The translations under genes were made by a program, and so were the position numbers. Source: JBJMQS01 sp045802605 (lineage in GTDB: Bacteria; Planctomycetota; Planctomycetia; Gemmatales; Gemmataceae). From it: a stretch of DNA of 64,000 nucleotides. Of the stretch, positions 54,864 to 64,000 are shown one piece after another (the stretch's first letter is position 1; every line of letters begins with the position of its first letter). The stretch lies in assembly GCA_045802605.1 (NCBI GenBank), contig JBJMQS010000050.1:49170-113169 (forward strand), written 5' to 3'. The notes below the pieces were generated by a model, which saw nothing but the letters and a program-made list of their open reading frames with translations, searched no databases and was not told the origin of the DNA.

Positions 54864-57800
54864 ATGTTTTCGAAATTATTTTCCTCGAAGCGCAAGCCAT
54901 CCCGTCGATCCGTGGCGAAGAAACCAACCTTTTTCCGGCCATCCATTGAGCTCTTGGAAGATCGCCGGGTCCCGGCGTCCACGGTGTTTCAGGATCTGGC
55001 GAACGCCATCCAAGCCAGCGGCGCGCAGAACATCATCATGGAAGTGCAAGGCGGTGTAGACGGCATCTTGAGTGCGGCCAGCGCCAAGCTGCCAATCGTG
55101 GATAAATCGCTGAGCCAACTGCTGTTTCAACAGAACAGCCCGCCTGCGATTCAGGAGATCAAAAGCGCGATCGCCAAGATCGAGGACACGCTCACGCTTC
55201 TCTCCAACCCAAATGAAACCGCGGCGACCGCGCAAAAGGCGATCAACGATGCGATCACGCAGGCATTGCCCAGTAGTGTCAGCAACCTCTTGACCATCTC
55301 GGTTGACCTGACCGACGCCCAGAATGATCAGATTGTCGTGAACATCAATTTCGATGAGTCCTACAAGCTCATCAGCGACAAGTTCGGGCTCGGTATCTCC
55401 GGCATGCCCTTCAAAGCGAGTGGCTCGGTCGAGGTCGGCGCGAATTTCGGATTGCACGGCCTCAAGGTGGGGCTGGATTCGCAGGGCAAGTTGTTCGGTG
55501 ACGGCGGCGACCTCGTCGTCTCCCTGTCGGCAGGCCTCGGCGCGGGCAGCAATGTGGATGGCGACCTTGGCTTCCTGCACTTCCACGCGGAAGATAAGGG
55601 CACGAGCCTATCGCTGGGTTTTTCCACTCATATCGATTTCCAAAATGGGTTCCAAGCGCCGACGCTCGAAGGCGACGCCAAGGTTCGGCTCGGGCTCACC
55701 ACTTACTTCGACGGGGCCCAAGTCAGCGCGCCCAGCTTCCAAGCCGATTTCCGGCTCGATTGGCATTTCTCCGCCGGCACAGGGTCGATGGCGGATTCCG
55801 GCAACGGTTTTGGCGGCAGCGATTTCGGCGAGGCCCCCGTCGTGGCGTTCGACAATGTCCGCATGCAGATCGGCAGCTACATCACAAAGCTGATCGGGCC
55901 CACGGTCGAAAAGGTGCAGCAACTCACCGCCCCGGTCAAGGACTTCTTCGAGTATCTCGGCAAGCCGCTGCCCGGCATTTCTGACCTCGCCAAACTGGTC
56001 GGCGATGATGACGGCGTCAGCATCCTCGACATCGCCGGCATCGCCGCCAAGAAGGCACCCGAGCCATATTCGCTCTACATCACGCTCGGCAAAACATTTG
56101 TCGAGATCACCAACGCACTCAACCAGATCAAGGTTGATGTCAACGGCAACCCGCTGGCGGACGCCTATATCGACCTCGGCAGCTTCACCGTCGCCGGCAA
56201 GAACAACACCGACATCCGTGATCTCGCCAGCAAGCTCGACGATATCGGCTCGGCCGACTGGTCCGACCTCTCCGCCATCGCCAGCAACATCGACACGACG
56301 GCGATCGAAGACAAAATCACCGCGGCCGGCAACAGCATCGACGGCGGCAACGGCGTGGCGTCGAAGCTCGCCGCCAAGACCAACCAACTGATCAACGCCC
56401 TGAAGCGAGCGGCCGAGGGTCAAGGCCCCGCCTGGTTCGACATTTCTTATCCTCTGATCAACGATCCGCTCAACGGTGCGTTCGGATTGCTGCTCGGCCG
56501 CGATTCGGACTTCGTGCGCTTCAGTGCCGGCATTGATTTGCCGCCCTCGGGTCAAAACCTCTTCGATTTCAACGTCGAAGGGTTCCACATCGGCATGAAA
56601 GGCGACCTCGCCGTCGATGCCAAGATCGTCTTGGGCTACGACACCCGTGGCCTGCGCCAGGTGGTGACCGGTGTCGTGAATGGGAATCCGGATTTCACCA
56701 ATGCATTCAACGGCTTTTACATCTCCAGCGATACCCATTTGATCATCACCGGCGGCGTGCACCTGGAAGCGGGCGCGAGCTATCTCGTCGCGTCGGCCAG
56801 CATCGATGGCGGCGTCGATTTCGGCATCAATGCCGCGATTGATCCCAATGCCGACGGTGATCTGGGCGAGGCGAAAGACGGCAAAGTCCATCTCGACGAA
56901 CTGCGGCACATGCCCAACGCGTTCACTCTGAAGGCCCACGCCGATGCCTCGATCAATATCGATCTGAAGTTTGGCGTGGATATTCCCATCATCGGCTTCG
57001 TCGGCGTCGAGGATAAGATTGAGCTCGCCAAAGCCAACATCTTCGACATCGACACCACAGCGCTGCATCCGTTTGATCCGGACCCTGCTTTCGATCCAGC
57101 CCATTTGACCGGCACGACGCTGAAGTTGCTCAGCACCACGGCACAAAATCAAATCCCGCATGCCGACGTGATCGATGTGTATCACGCGGCTCCCCAAGCC
57201 GGCGACCCGGCCGGCACCGAAGCCGTGTGGGTCTCCGTCGGCGGATTCATGAAGCGCTACAACGGCGTCCAGCACATCACTTACACCGGCTCCGCACTTG
57301 CCGATCGCATCTCCATCGGTGAAGGCGTCACCTCAACGGCAGACTTCGACGGCGGCCTGGGCGACGATGACCTTGTCTCCGAAGGCACCGGCACCGTCCA
57401 CTTCCACGGCGGGATGGGCAACGATCACCTCGTCGGCGGCCTCGGCGACAACTACCTCTTTGGCGATGATGGCAACGACACGCTCCAGGGCGGCGTCCTC
57501 ACCTTCCAGCAAAAGACCGACATGCCCAATTGGGCCAGCCACACGAATCACTTGTTCGGCGGCAATGGCGACGATCAACTGCACGGCGGCAGCGCTCCCA
57601 GCATCATTCACGGTGACCTCGGCAAAGACATCCTCGACGGCGGCCCGTCCATCGATCAGCTTTTCGGCGACGGCGGCGACGACCTCTTGCATGCCGGCAA
57701 GGGCCTCGATGTGCTTTCCGGCGGCCGGGGCAACGACACCTTCCTCTGGGCCTGGCACAATCCGCCGCAAAACCAGGAAGGGCTTGGTTTCTACGACGAT

Positions 57801-60398
57801 GCCGTGCTCATTCAGGGCGACGGCGGCATCGATACGGTTCGCATCGAGGGAGCGGACACCGATGAGACGTATCAACTCGGCAAGCTCGCTCAGAACGGCT
57901 ACGAGATCGGCCTCCTATGCCCCGGCAACCGGCTGCTTTCGATCAAAGACGTCGAGCATTTTTCACTCGAAGGCGAGCGTGGGGCCGACAACATCCGCGT
58001 CCACGATCTCTCGAACACCCACGCCACGGATGTCGCCGTCAACACCGGCGACGTGCTGAAAGACGTCAACGCCATCGGCGATCAGGCCGTCGATCACGTC
58101 GTGGTCGATGGCACTGACGGGGTGGACAACGTCCACGTCGAAGCGCAGAGCGTCGTGATTCAAGACGACGGCGCTCACGGCCTGCACGGCGGCCTGACTC
58201 ACTTCAGCGGCTTGCACTCTTACGACGTGCATGTGGCCAACGTGAATGACGACCTCAAATACTTCGCTCACAAAGCCGCGGACGTCACCACGATCACCGG
58301 CATCACGGGCCCGACCGCGTTCTATGGCGAGAGCGACCAACCCGAGGACAGCGCCAACGACACGTTCAATGTGGTCCGGACGCTGTCGAGAGATTTCCTC
58401 GACCCGGTCGTCATCGACGCGGGGAAGGGCACAGCCAATCAGATTCACGTGACCGACGCCGCCCCGTTCGCTGATTCCATCACCCTCACCGACAACGAAC
58501 TCGACAGCTCGCTATTCGGTCCCGTTCAGTTTGTCGCTACCGGTGGCCTCTTCAGCCAGGTGAGCGTCGATGCTGGCGCGTTCTCAGACACGATCTATGT
58601 CCAAAAGACGCTCGGCTCGGCGGTGACGACCATCAACGGTCACGGCGGCAGCGACTCGATCTTCGTCGGCAACGATCACGGGCTGGCCGATATCCTCGGC
58701 CCACTCAAAGTGGATGCCGGCACCGGCGCCAAGAACCTGCTGACCCTCGACGACTCCGCGACGACGTCGGGCAACCAGACCGTCCTCGTCAATGCCGTCA
58801 GTGTCATGGGCTTCGCCGGCCCGACCGACAATGTCTCGGTCGGCTACAAGGCCACGGGCGGTCAGCTTCAGTTGTCGCTCGCCGGTTCGAATTCGGCGAG
58901 CCTGGCCGAGACTTTCCGCTTGATCAGTCCCGGAGCCAGCGTGGAAATCGACGTCAACGCCGGCCAAAGCCTCACCACGGTGGATTCGCTCAAGCTGCCG
59001 GCCGCCATCATCGGCGGGCCGGATTCCGACGCGGTTTCGGTCGTGCCGGTCTCGAAAAACTTGGGGAATGTGCAGGGAGCACTGAGCTTCACCGGCGGCG
59101 GCGGTTTCAATGTCCTGGGCGTTGACGACAGCGGCATCAACGTGGGCAAGACCTATGGCGTCAGTGCGACCGGCCTGACCCGCTCCGGTGCGGCCAACAT
59201 CGCTTTTGACGGCACGGTTGACCGTGTGTTCATCAACACCACCGCAGGGGCCGATCACGTCAACGTCACGTCCATGGCCACGACCACCGAAGTGGATCTC
59301 AACGCGGTCGGCGGCAGCGACACCCTCACCGGCCCGTCCACCGACAACACTTGGACATTCACCGGCCAAGGGGCGGGAAACCTCAGCGGCGTGCTCTACT
59401 TCATGGGGATGGAGAACGTCACCGGCGGCACCGCGAATGATCGGTTCGTCTTCATGCCGAACGCCGGGATCGCCGGCAAGCTCGACGGCAGCGGTGGGGC
59501 CGACACTCTGGACTACTCCGCGTTCGCCGCGCCGGTGCAAGTCAGTTTCGTCACGAAGTCCGCGACCGCCGCACCGGCGTTCGCCGGCATCGAAACAGTC
59601 GTCGGCAGCACTGTCGCCGGCAACATCATCGATGGACCGAATGCCCCCAACGTCTGGAACGTGGCCGGCACCAACGCCGGCACGCTGCAAACCTTGGCGT
59701 TTGGCAACATCGCGTTCAGCAACTTCGATCGGCTCGTCGGCGGGACGTCATCCGATGTCTTCGCCATGTCAGCCGCGGGATTGATCACCGGCCTCCTGGA
59801 CGGCGGCGCGGGCAACGGCGCCAACCGGCTCGATTACAGTGGCCGCACCGATGACATTCAGGTCGATCTCACGGCCGGCACCGCCAGCAATCTCACCGGC
59901 GGTTTGGTCCGCGTGACCAACGTCACCGGCGGTGCGGGCGATGATTTCCTTCGCGGCGACGCCAAAGTCAATCAACTGGACGGCGGCGCGGGCAACGACA
60001 TCCTGCTCGGCGAAGCCGGCGCGGATCAACTCATGGGCGGCAGCGGCAATGACATCCTCGTCGGCGGCATCGGCGCCGATCAGCTTGCCGGCGGGGCCGG
60101 CGACGACATCCTGATCGCCGGCTCGCTCACGCCCCAGGCCTCCACCCAGCACTATCTCCTCTCGCTCATCGCCGAGTGGGGTCAGACGGCCACGCCCTAT
60201 TCCGTTCGCCACGATCATCTCTTGCTCGGCGGCGGCCTGAATGGATCCAATCGCCTGACCGTTCACGAAGTGATCGATGATGCCGGCGGCAACACGCTCC
60301 TCGGCGGCGTCGATGTCGATTGGTTCTGGGCCAAACCCCAAAACGGCGACGTCCTCCCCGACCGGAATCCGCTGACGGAGAGGCTCAACGCGTCGTGA
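54864..60398 (+). CDS. giant LEPR-XLL protein with calcium-binding (RTX-type) repeats
   Basis: An 1844-residue surface or periplasmic protein. The start ATG 54864 has GGAG eight bases upstream. The N-terminus is basic (FSKLFSSKRKPSRRSVAKK), then SIELLEDRRVPAS, the LEPR-XLL-type motif seen at the start of many large planctomycete proteins and thought to mark export or anchoring. Residues about 70-750 are largely unrecognised, beta/alpha mixed. Residues about 825-960 hold Gly/Asp repeats (GMGNDHLVGGLGDNYLFGDD and similar), and a second block lies near 1690-1750 (GGAGNDILLGEAGADQLMGG). The C-terminus ends in an EWG.Y..R...L and VDWFWA pattern common in these proteins. Repeats suggest Ca2+-dependent folding after export. 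No enzymatic domain is apparent. Confidence 0.85.
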   Translation: MFSKLFSSKRKPSRRSVAKKPTFFRPSIELLEDRRVPASTVFQDLANAIQASGAQNIIMEVQGGVDGILSAASAKLPIVDKSLSQLLFQQNSPPAIQEIKSAIAKIEDTLTLLSNPNETAATAQKAINDAITQALPSSVSNLLTISVDLTDAQNDQIVVNINFDESYKLISDKFGLGISGMPFKASGSVEVGANFGLHGLKVGLDSQGKLFGDGGDLVVSLSAGLGAGSNVDGDLGFLHFHAEDKGTSLSLGFSTHIDFQNGFQAPTLEGDAKVRLGLTTYFDGAQVSAPSFQADFRLDWHFSAGTGSMADSGNGFGGSDFGEAPVVAFDNVRMQIGSYITKLIGPTVEKVQQLTAPVKDFFEYLGKPLPGISDLAKLVGDDDGVSILDIAGIAAKKAPEPYSLYITLGKTFVEITNALNQIKVDVNGNPLADAYIDLGSFTVAGKNNTDIRDLASKLDDIGSADWSDLSAIASNIDTTAIEDKITAAGNSIDGGNGVASKLAAKTNQLINALKRAAEGQGPAWFDISYPLINDPLNGAFGLLLGRDSDFVRFSAGIDLPPSGQNLFDFNVEGFHIGMKGDLAVDAKIVLGYDTRGLRQVVTGVVNGNPDFTNAFNGFYISSDTHLIITGGVHLEAGASYLVASASIDGGVDFGINAAIDPNADGDLGEAKDGKVHLDELRHMPNAFTLKAHADASINIDLKFGVDIPIIGFVGVEDKIELAKANIFDIDTTALHPFDPDPAFDPAHLTGTTLKLLSTTAQNQIPHADVIDVYHAAPQAGDPAGTEAVWVSVGGFMKRYNGVQHITYTGSALADRISIGEGVTSTADFDGGLGDDDLVSEGTGTVHFHGGMGNDHLVGGLGDNYLFGDDGNDTLQGGVLTFQQKTDMPNWASHTNHLFGGNGDDQLHGGSAPSIIHGDLGKDILDGGPSIDQLFGDGGDDLLHAGKGLDVLSGGRGNDTFLWAWHNPPQNQEGLGFYDDAVLIQGDGGIDTVRIEGADTDETYQLGKLAQNGYEIGLLCPGNRLLSIKDVEHFSLEGERGADNIRVHDLSNTHATDVAVNTGDVLKDVNAIGDQAVDHVVVDGTDGVDNVHVEAQSVVIQDDGAHGLHGGLTHFSGLHSYDVHVANVNDDLKYFAHKAADVTTITGITGPTAFYGESDQPEDSANDTFNVVRTLSRDFLDPVVIDAGKGTANQIHVTDAAPFADSITLTDNELDSSLFGPVQFVATGGLFSQVSVDAGAFSDTIYVQKTLGSAVTTINGHGGSDSIFVGNDHGLADILGPLKVDAGTGAKNLLTLDDSATTSGNQTVLVNAVSVMGFAGPTDNVSVGYKATGGQLQLSLAGSNSASLAETFRLISPGASVEIDVNAGQSLTTVDSLKLPAAIIGGPDSDAVSVVPVSKNLGNVQGALSFTGGGGFNVLGVDDSGINVGKTYGVSATGLTRSGAANIAFDGTVDRVFINTTAGADHVNVTSMATTTEVDLNAVGGSDTLTGPSTDNTWTFTGQGAGNLSGVLYFMGMENVTGGTANDRFVFMPNAGIAGKLDGSGGADTLDYSAFAAPVQVSFVTKSATAAPAFAGIETVVGSTVAGNIIDGPNAPNVWNVAGTNAGTLQTLAFGNIAFSNFDRLVGGTSSDVFAMSAAGLITGLLDGGAGNGANRLDYSGRTDDIQVDLTAGTASNLTGGLVRVTNVTGGAGDDFLRGDAKVNQLDGGAGNDILLGEAGADQLMGGSGNDILVGGIGADQLAGGAGDDILIAGSLTPQASTQHYLLSLIAEWGQTATPYSVRHDHLLLGGGLNGSNRLTVHEVIDDAGGNTLLGGVDVDWFWAKPQNGDVLPDRNPLTERLNAS

Positions 60399-60496
60399 TG
60401 GGGAGGGACTGAGTCTTCACAAGCGCCATCGGGGGAAGGGTAGCGCACTTCCCCTGGGGGGCTCCGAAGGCAACACAAGCATGTAAGATAAAAACC

Positions 60497-60736
60497 ATGT
60501 GGACATTTATTGGTGCAGCAACGGAAACCAAGCCATTTGCCATCGACGGCATTAATGTCTGGGACTGTCACTGGGAACGGCAAGCTGACCAATCGGCGGA
60601 CGTCTCCGACCCGCATTACCACCAGCAGTTCACGTTCCCGGTTTACGTTATTCGCAGTGGCACCGTTACGTTTGCCGCAGGGGAATTCTCTAATGGGATC
60701 TGGGGCTTTTATCAGATGTCCCCGGTCATTGGGTGA
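60497..60736 (+). CDS. small hypothetical protein
   Basis: A 79-residue protein beginning MWTFIGAATETKPFAIDGIN and containing HYHQQFTFPVYVIRSGTVTF and AAGEFSNGIWGFYQMSPVIG. The regular Phe/Tyr/Gly pattern with a FAAGEFSN motif looks like a coherent small beta-strand domain and I think it is real, although I cannot name the family. It follows the giant protein's stop by 98 bases and ends 49 bases before the convergent ATPase gene. Alternative: a fragment of a longer gene. Confidence 0.5.
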   Translation: MWTFIGAATETKPFAIDGINVWDCHWERQADQSADVSDPHYHQQFTFPVYVIRSGTVTFAAGEFSNGIWGFYQMSPVIG

Positions 60737-60785
60737 TGTGTACTTTGCGAGGTCCCAGTTTACACCTTATTCCCCTCGGCTGGCC

Positions 60786-63110
60786 TTAGTTCGCCCTTAT
60801 CTCCAAGTAAGCGTGAAAGGCGACGTTAATTTCAAAACGAATATTCCCGTCACGCTTTTCGGCGAGTTTTCTTGCCAGAATTAGATTTTTCCTGAATTCC
60901 TCAGGATCATCAGAATAGCGAAATTCACCATCTGAGCCCTCCACACCCAAAAAGGTCAGTCTGGCTAGGTGTTCGACGATCGACTCAATTTGCTCAGTGG
61001 CGACTGATGTTGAAATAGCTGACCTGACCTCATTCTCATTTAGCCTAGAATTCGAACCAGCAAATTCAAACAGGATATTTTCCAACGTTTGAGCTGAAAT
61101 GCCATTTTCAACCAAGATGCTCTCAAATGCGTATTGTGAGTATCGCTTCTCCGCTTCGATGACATCGGGTTCTTCGACGCGGCCATGTCCCCTATCTATT
61201 GCAACGTCCACCGCCGCACGGGCAAAAAAAACAAGATCGCGAGGTCGTGGAAGGATGCGCGAGACTAAATAATCTGGAGTCGACAAACCCTTGACTGTCG
61301 GGCAAAAGTAACATTCCCAAAATTCTCGCACGTCCGCTTGTCCACCGGACGACGCGATAAATCGTTCCTCAAGCACGCGCAACAACAACTCGTGGTCTTT
61401 CCAGCTGAGCTTATGAAACCTGATCTTGTCAGGCTCTCTCGCTGCAAGTCGGTTGATCTTGTAAAAGATGTCTGACCTCAAGAAAAGGGCCAGTGAAACA
61501 TTGATCGACTCCCGCCGACTATCTTGGTGACGTAACTCGGCAGGCAATCGGCCTGCAGCTGTCAATATTCCCAAAAGGAATTTGCCCAATTCGGGGATAT
61601 CAACTTCTTTGTCCCACGCCTTGTCCAGATTATCTACGACTATTGCAACTCGTCGGTCCTTCCCGATGGCCCTTCCGAGTGCGATACGCAGATCTTTCAA
61701 CATTGTTTGGTGCAACGCTTCGGAGATTCCGACTCGAACGTCTTCAATCCCTCGACTCCCGGCCCCTTGTTGCCGCATAGTCAAAAGGTCCGCAATGCAT
61801 TGCTCCAGGCGAACCGCGAAATCTAATTTGAAGATCGCTGGATACTTCTGACTTAGTAGTTGAAGATCACGTTCTTCGTCAGTCGTAGTTCCGGTCTGAT
61901 TATTTTCGGCGCGTTCAATAATCGCGATGGCGATTTCGGTCAAAAGAAGGAACTTCCACAAACTTTCAATTAGATAGCTCTTTGCGTCCCTATCTTGATA
62001 ATTTTTGAAGAGCTTTAAGAGTGCCTCCAATTGATAGGCTGGTGGCTTGATAACGCAAACTATAGTTCCTTTTTCATTTTCAAATACAGATGCTAACTTA
62101 TAGAAGTTGGCGGTTTTTCCTGATCCCTTTCGACCAATAGATATTGTGTGACTGCCCGCCAGTGCCTCGCGGTAAGCAGCTGTTTCAACAAAATAATCAA
62201 TGAGCCTTTGACTTTCGTTTTCGGCAACGTAATCACCGAGTTGCAAGTGTTTCAAATCTGTGCTAGGACGAAACGAAGAAGATGGCTTGGCTTGCGCGAG
62301 CAACATAGCCTCGACCGGAGGCAGCCACCCATCAAGATGTGTTACGACTGACCTAGCCTGCGTGTAATGATAGGTCAGATCACGATAATCGAGGGGAGTC
62401 AAGAAGTCTCCCTCTTCAAGGATCAACAGTTTTTTCTTGAGTCCGTATGCCATTCCGCATATGAAGGCTTGGCGAGCCGTATGAATCCGAGTCCCCTCAC
62501 GGACTGGACTCGACATATGGCAAACCAACTGCCTCTGCCTGGTTAACATTTTGAACATACCAAGGTAGCGTTTGATAAAGGGTTTCTTTCGGATCATCTT
62601 GAATAACGCTTCAGTATCGTGGAGGTTCTTAAGATAAAGGAGTGTAGCGGCCCTCGCCGCTCCCATGTGTGGTGCGATTAATTTTGAAAATACTGTATCT
62701 GTCAAGTCAGCAAATGGTTGATCCTTGTAAAAAGCCGCAACTATTGAATGAGCGTTGGCTGACGGGCGGTATCCAATAGTGGTCAGCAAGCGAAAGTGCG
62801 CAAAGTCCTTTTTGGCTTCGACAAGGGTGTCGTCGTAAGTAAGCCACAGCCGCTTTTTCGAAACAATTGCATACCCGAGCTCAAACATTACATTTGGGTT
62901 AAGACCAGTTAAGTCCGCGAGAAACAGGGGCGACGCATCAATTGCTTGGGCGATTTGATCTATGACAATCTTGCCGCCTACTTTAAGTTTTTCCCAAGGC
63001 GTGATGTCAACCGTTTGAGCATTATTCAACTCCTCAATAGCTGCGCCAATTGTGTCCGGCACCGATGCTGGGCGCGATGGGTAGGCGTAAAACGCATTCA
63101 CAACTGGCAT
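60786..63110 (-). CDS. TIR/deoxyribosyltransferase-like N-terminal modules fused to Sll1717-like P-loop ATPase
   Basis: A 774-residue protein from a stretch visibly more AT-rich than its neighbours. Residues 1-130 form a Rossmann-like domain with ASPLFLADLTGLNPNVMFEL and the Glu77 of FELGYAIVSKKRLWL, as in TIR-like (CAP12/Pycsar type) and nucleoside 2-deoxyribosyltransferase-like domains. Residues about 190-265 resemble its second half again (AFICGMAYGLKKKLLILEE), without that Glu. Residues about 290-774 are a P-loop ATPase: Walker A GRKGSGKT (326-333), Walker B AIVVDNLDKAWD (489-500) and a helical C-terminus, matching the Sll1717-type ATPases. A sensor/effector for stress or phage defence is plausible but only inferred. 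No partner gene sits next to it. Start ATG 63110 has GGTGAG upstream. Confidence 0.75.
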   Translation of the reverse strand: MPVVNAFYAYPSRPASVPDTIGAAIEELNNAQTVDITPWEKLKVGGKIVIDQIAQAIDASPLFLADLTGLNPNVMFELGYAIVSKKRLWLTYDDTLVEAKKDFAHFRLLTTIGYRPSANAHSIVAAFYKDQPFADLTDTVFSKLIAPHMGAARAATLLYLKNLHDTEALFKMIRKKPFIKRYLGMFKMLTRQRQLVCHMSSPVREGTRIHTARQAFICGMAYGLKKKLLILEEGDFLTPLDYRDLTYHYTQARSVVTHLDGWLPPVEAMLLAQAKPSSSFRPSTDLKHLQLGDYVAENESQRLIDYFVETAAYREALAGSHTISIGRKGSGKTANFYKLASVFENEKGTIVCVIKPPAYQLEALLKLFKNYQDRDAKSYLIESLWKFLLLTEIAIAIIERAENNQTGTTTDEERDLQLLSQKYPAIFKLDFAVRLEQCIADLLTMRQQGAGSRGIEDVRVGISEALHQTMLKDLRIALGRAIGKDRRVAIVVDNLDKAWDKEVDIPELGKFLLGILTAAGRLPAELRHQDSRRESINVSLALFLRSDIFYKINRLAAREPDKIRFHKLSWKDHELLLRVLEERFIASSGGQADVREFWECYFCPTVKGLSTPDYLVSRILPRPRDLVFFARAAVDVAIDRGHGRVEEPDVIEAEKRYSQYAFESILVENGISAQTLENILFEFAGSNSRLNENEVRSAISTSVATEQIESIVEHLARLTFLGVEGSDGEFRYSDDPEEFRKNLILARKLAEKRDGNIRFEINVAFHAYLEIRAN

Positions 63111-63350
63111 TGCTCACCAAAGAAATGAGAATATAGTCGGCCACTGTAGATCGTATGAGGCGTCTGACCTAAATCCACGCCTGACCGCTTAAGCAGTTAC
63201 TGAGCGCAATCGCGGTTCTTCTGGTCCTGAACAGTCGCCGCGATCTAACACTAATCATTCTCGGCAGCCAGTAAATGATATGGCTCGCGGTTCAGTCCGC
63301 GAACCACGCCACATCGTCCTTTCGTCCACCGCATCGAGCCCGCCCTCGTC
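63111..63350. other. intergenic region, no gene seen
   Basis: About 240 bases upstream of the ATPase gene. No open frame with family character and no tRNA found. It should carry the ATPase promoter but I cannot place it. Confidence 0.3.
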
Positions 63351-63898
63351 CTACTTCACCACCGGAATCGCCGGCAGCGCGGCACCTTCGGCGGTGCAGA
63401 TTCCGGATACTGGGTGCCTTGGCCTTCTTGAAAGAATGATTTGACCCAGGCGTCGTGGTCTTTCTGAATGGTCACGAGGGTGACGCCCACTTTGCTGTCG
63501 GCGATTTGGGCCCTGGGGAACGTCACCGGCAAGTCGTAGCGGCCCGCGCGAATATCGAGCTGCTTCACGATGGTGGAGTGCCCCGGTGTGCCGGGTTTGC
63601 CAATCGACACTTGCACAATGGCCTGGTGCGTGCCTTTCTTCAATTCCATGTTGCGAGGATTTTCAAATTGAATGGTCAACTCGCCGGCGGCATTGGCGGG
63701 CGTGCGCGTCAACTGGAACTTCAAATGTGACGCCCGCGCCCCAGGCACGGTCTCCTGAATCAATGATTGCTTCACGCTCTCGTGGACCGTGTTGCTCAGA
63801 GTCAACGTGGCCGACTTCGCCGCAAGCCGCTTGTCACTTTGTTCCGTGATGTCGGTCGCCGCCGCTGTGAGGTCGAGCGCTCCCGCATTGGCGGCCAC
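63351..63898 (-). pseudogene. fragment of a secreted planctomycete-type protein (5' end missing)
   Basis: The open frame reads as a coherent beta-rich segment (LAAKSATLTLSNTVHESVKQ, ASHLKFQLTRTPANAAGELT, IQFENPRNMELKKGTHQAIV, VTLVTIQKDHDAWVKSFFQE) but lacks a proper start. The GTG at 63898 has no ribosome site, coding character continues upstream to an in-frame TGA at about 63913, and no signal peptide is present, so the 5' part appears lost. Downstream of residue 170 the frame ends as PRCRRFRW (stop 63356), whereas the neighbouring frame reads ALPAIPVVK to a TAG at 63351-63353, suggesting a one-base shift near the 3' end. The missing part and original function are unknown. GTTAGCCGGACGCGCAAGC at 63946-63964 resembles the REP-like arm at 24298. 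Confidence 0.5.
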
Positions 63899-64000
63899 CG
63901 CGGTTTCGAAATCTCATTTGTAAAGCGGACGCGAAGCGTCGTCTTGTTAGCCGGACGCGCAAGCTACGGGAAGCAGAGACTCGCGAGTGGGGTGGAGTCT

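Noticed and set aside
55608..57275. 555-codon open frame on the minus strand, and 58584-59690 (368 codons) likewise
   Set aside because: Both are antisense to the giant repeat protein. Their Val/Asp/Arg-rich content mirrors the Gly/Asp repeats of the real gene.

Overview
The window looks like a chromosomal segment of a planctomycete, probably a Gemmata-like lineage. I base this on family content, not on a search: an exosortase operon with TPR proteins, an ECF sigma factor coupled to a large Ser/Thr kinase with TPR and PPC domains, a TIGR03067-type domain, a LEPR-XLL-type giant protein with calcium-binding repeats, MJ0042-type zinc ribbons on membrane proteins, and many proteins of unknown function. 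Most of the DNA is GC-rich with short operons on both strands.

Region 1 (1-11343) is an exopolysaccharide or O-antigen-like cluster. Five minus-strand genes (9227 down to 4156) are joined by overlapping stop/start codons: glycosyltransferase, Wzx-like flippase, two glycosyltransferases and a Wzy-like polymerase. Around them are two more GT4 enzymes, a WcaF-like acetyltransferase cut by the left edge, an FkbM methyltransferase and a GDP-mannose 3,5-epimerase-like SDR. Region 2 (11651-17716) is an exosortase with an EpsI-like C-terminal part, followed by two membrane-anchored TPR proteins. Region 3 (17713-24111) holds aceE and aceF (pyruvate dehydrogenase E1 and E2), tightly coupled to a membrane GT2 and an NAD-dependent reductase.

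Region 4 (24298-35813) carries two paralogous zinc-ribbon/HtrA-like proteases. The larger has a second protease domain that lost its catalytic His and Ser. An amidinotransferase-fold hydrolase, a zinc-ribbon membrane protein and an NnrD-type dehydratase follow. Region 5 (35871-45729) has tRNA-Gln, an aldo/keto reductase, two erythromycin-esterase family proteins (one fused to an alpha/beta hydrolase and a TIGR03067-like domain), a lone receiver protein and an LCCL-domain protein. Region 6 (45835-50266) is a ytfQRT-yjfF-like sugar ABC transporter in which the ATPase and one permease are fused. Region 7 (50541-60398) has the sigma/kinase pair and an 1844-residue calcium-binding-repeat protein.

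Region 8 (60497-64000) is more accessory: a visibly AT-richer gene for a protein with TIR/deoxyribosyltransferase-like modules and a P-loop ATPase (Sll1717-like), then a broken gene at the right edge. Four long, unrelated, near-perfect inverted repeats occupy intergenic gaps at about 24.3, 33.9, 42.9 and 50.5 kb. No CRISPR array, rRNA, complete insertion sequence or integrase was seen.
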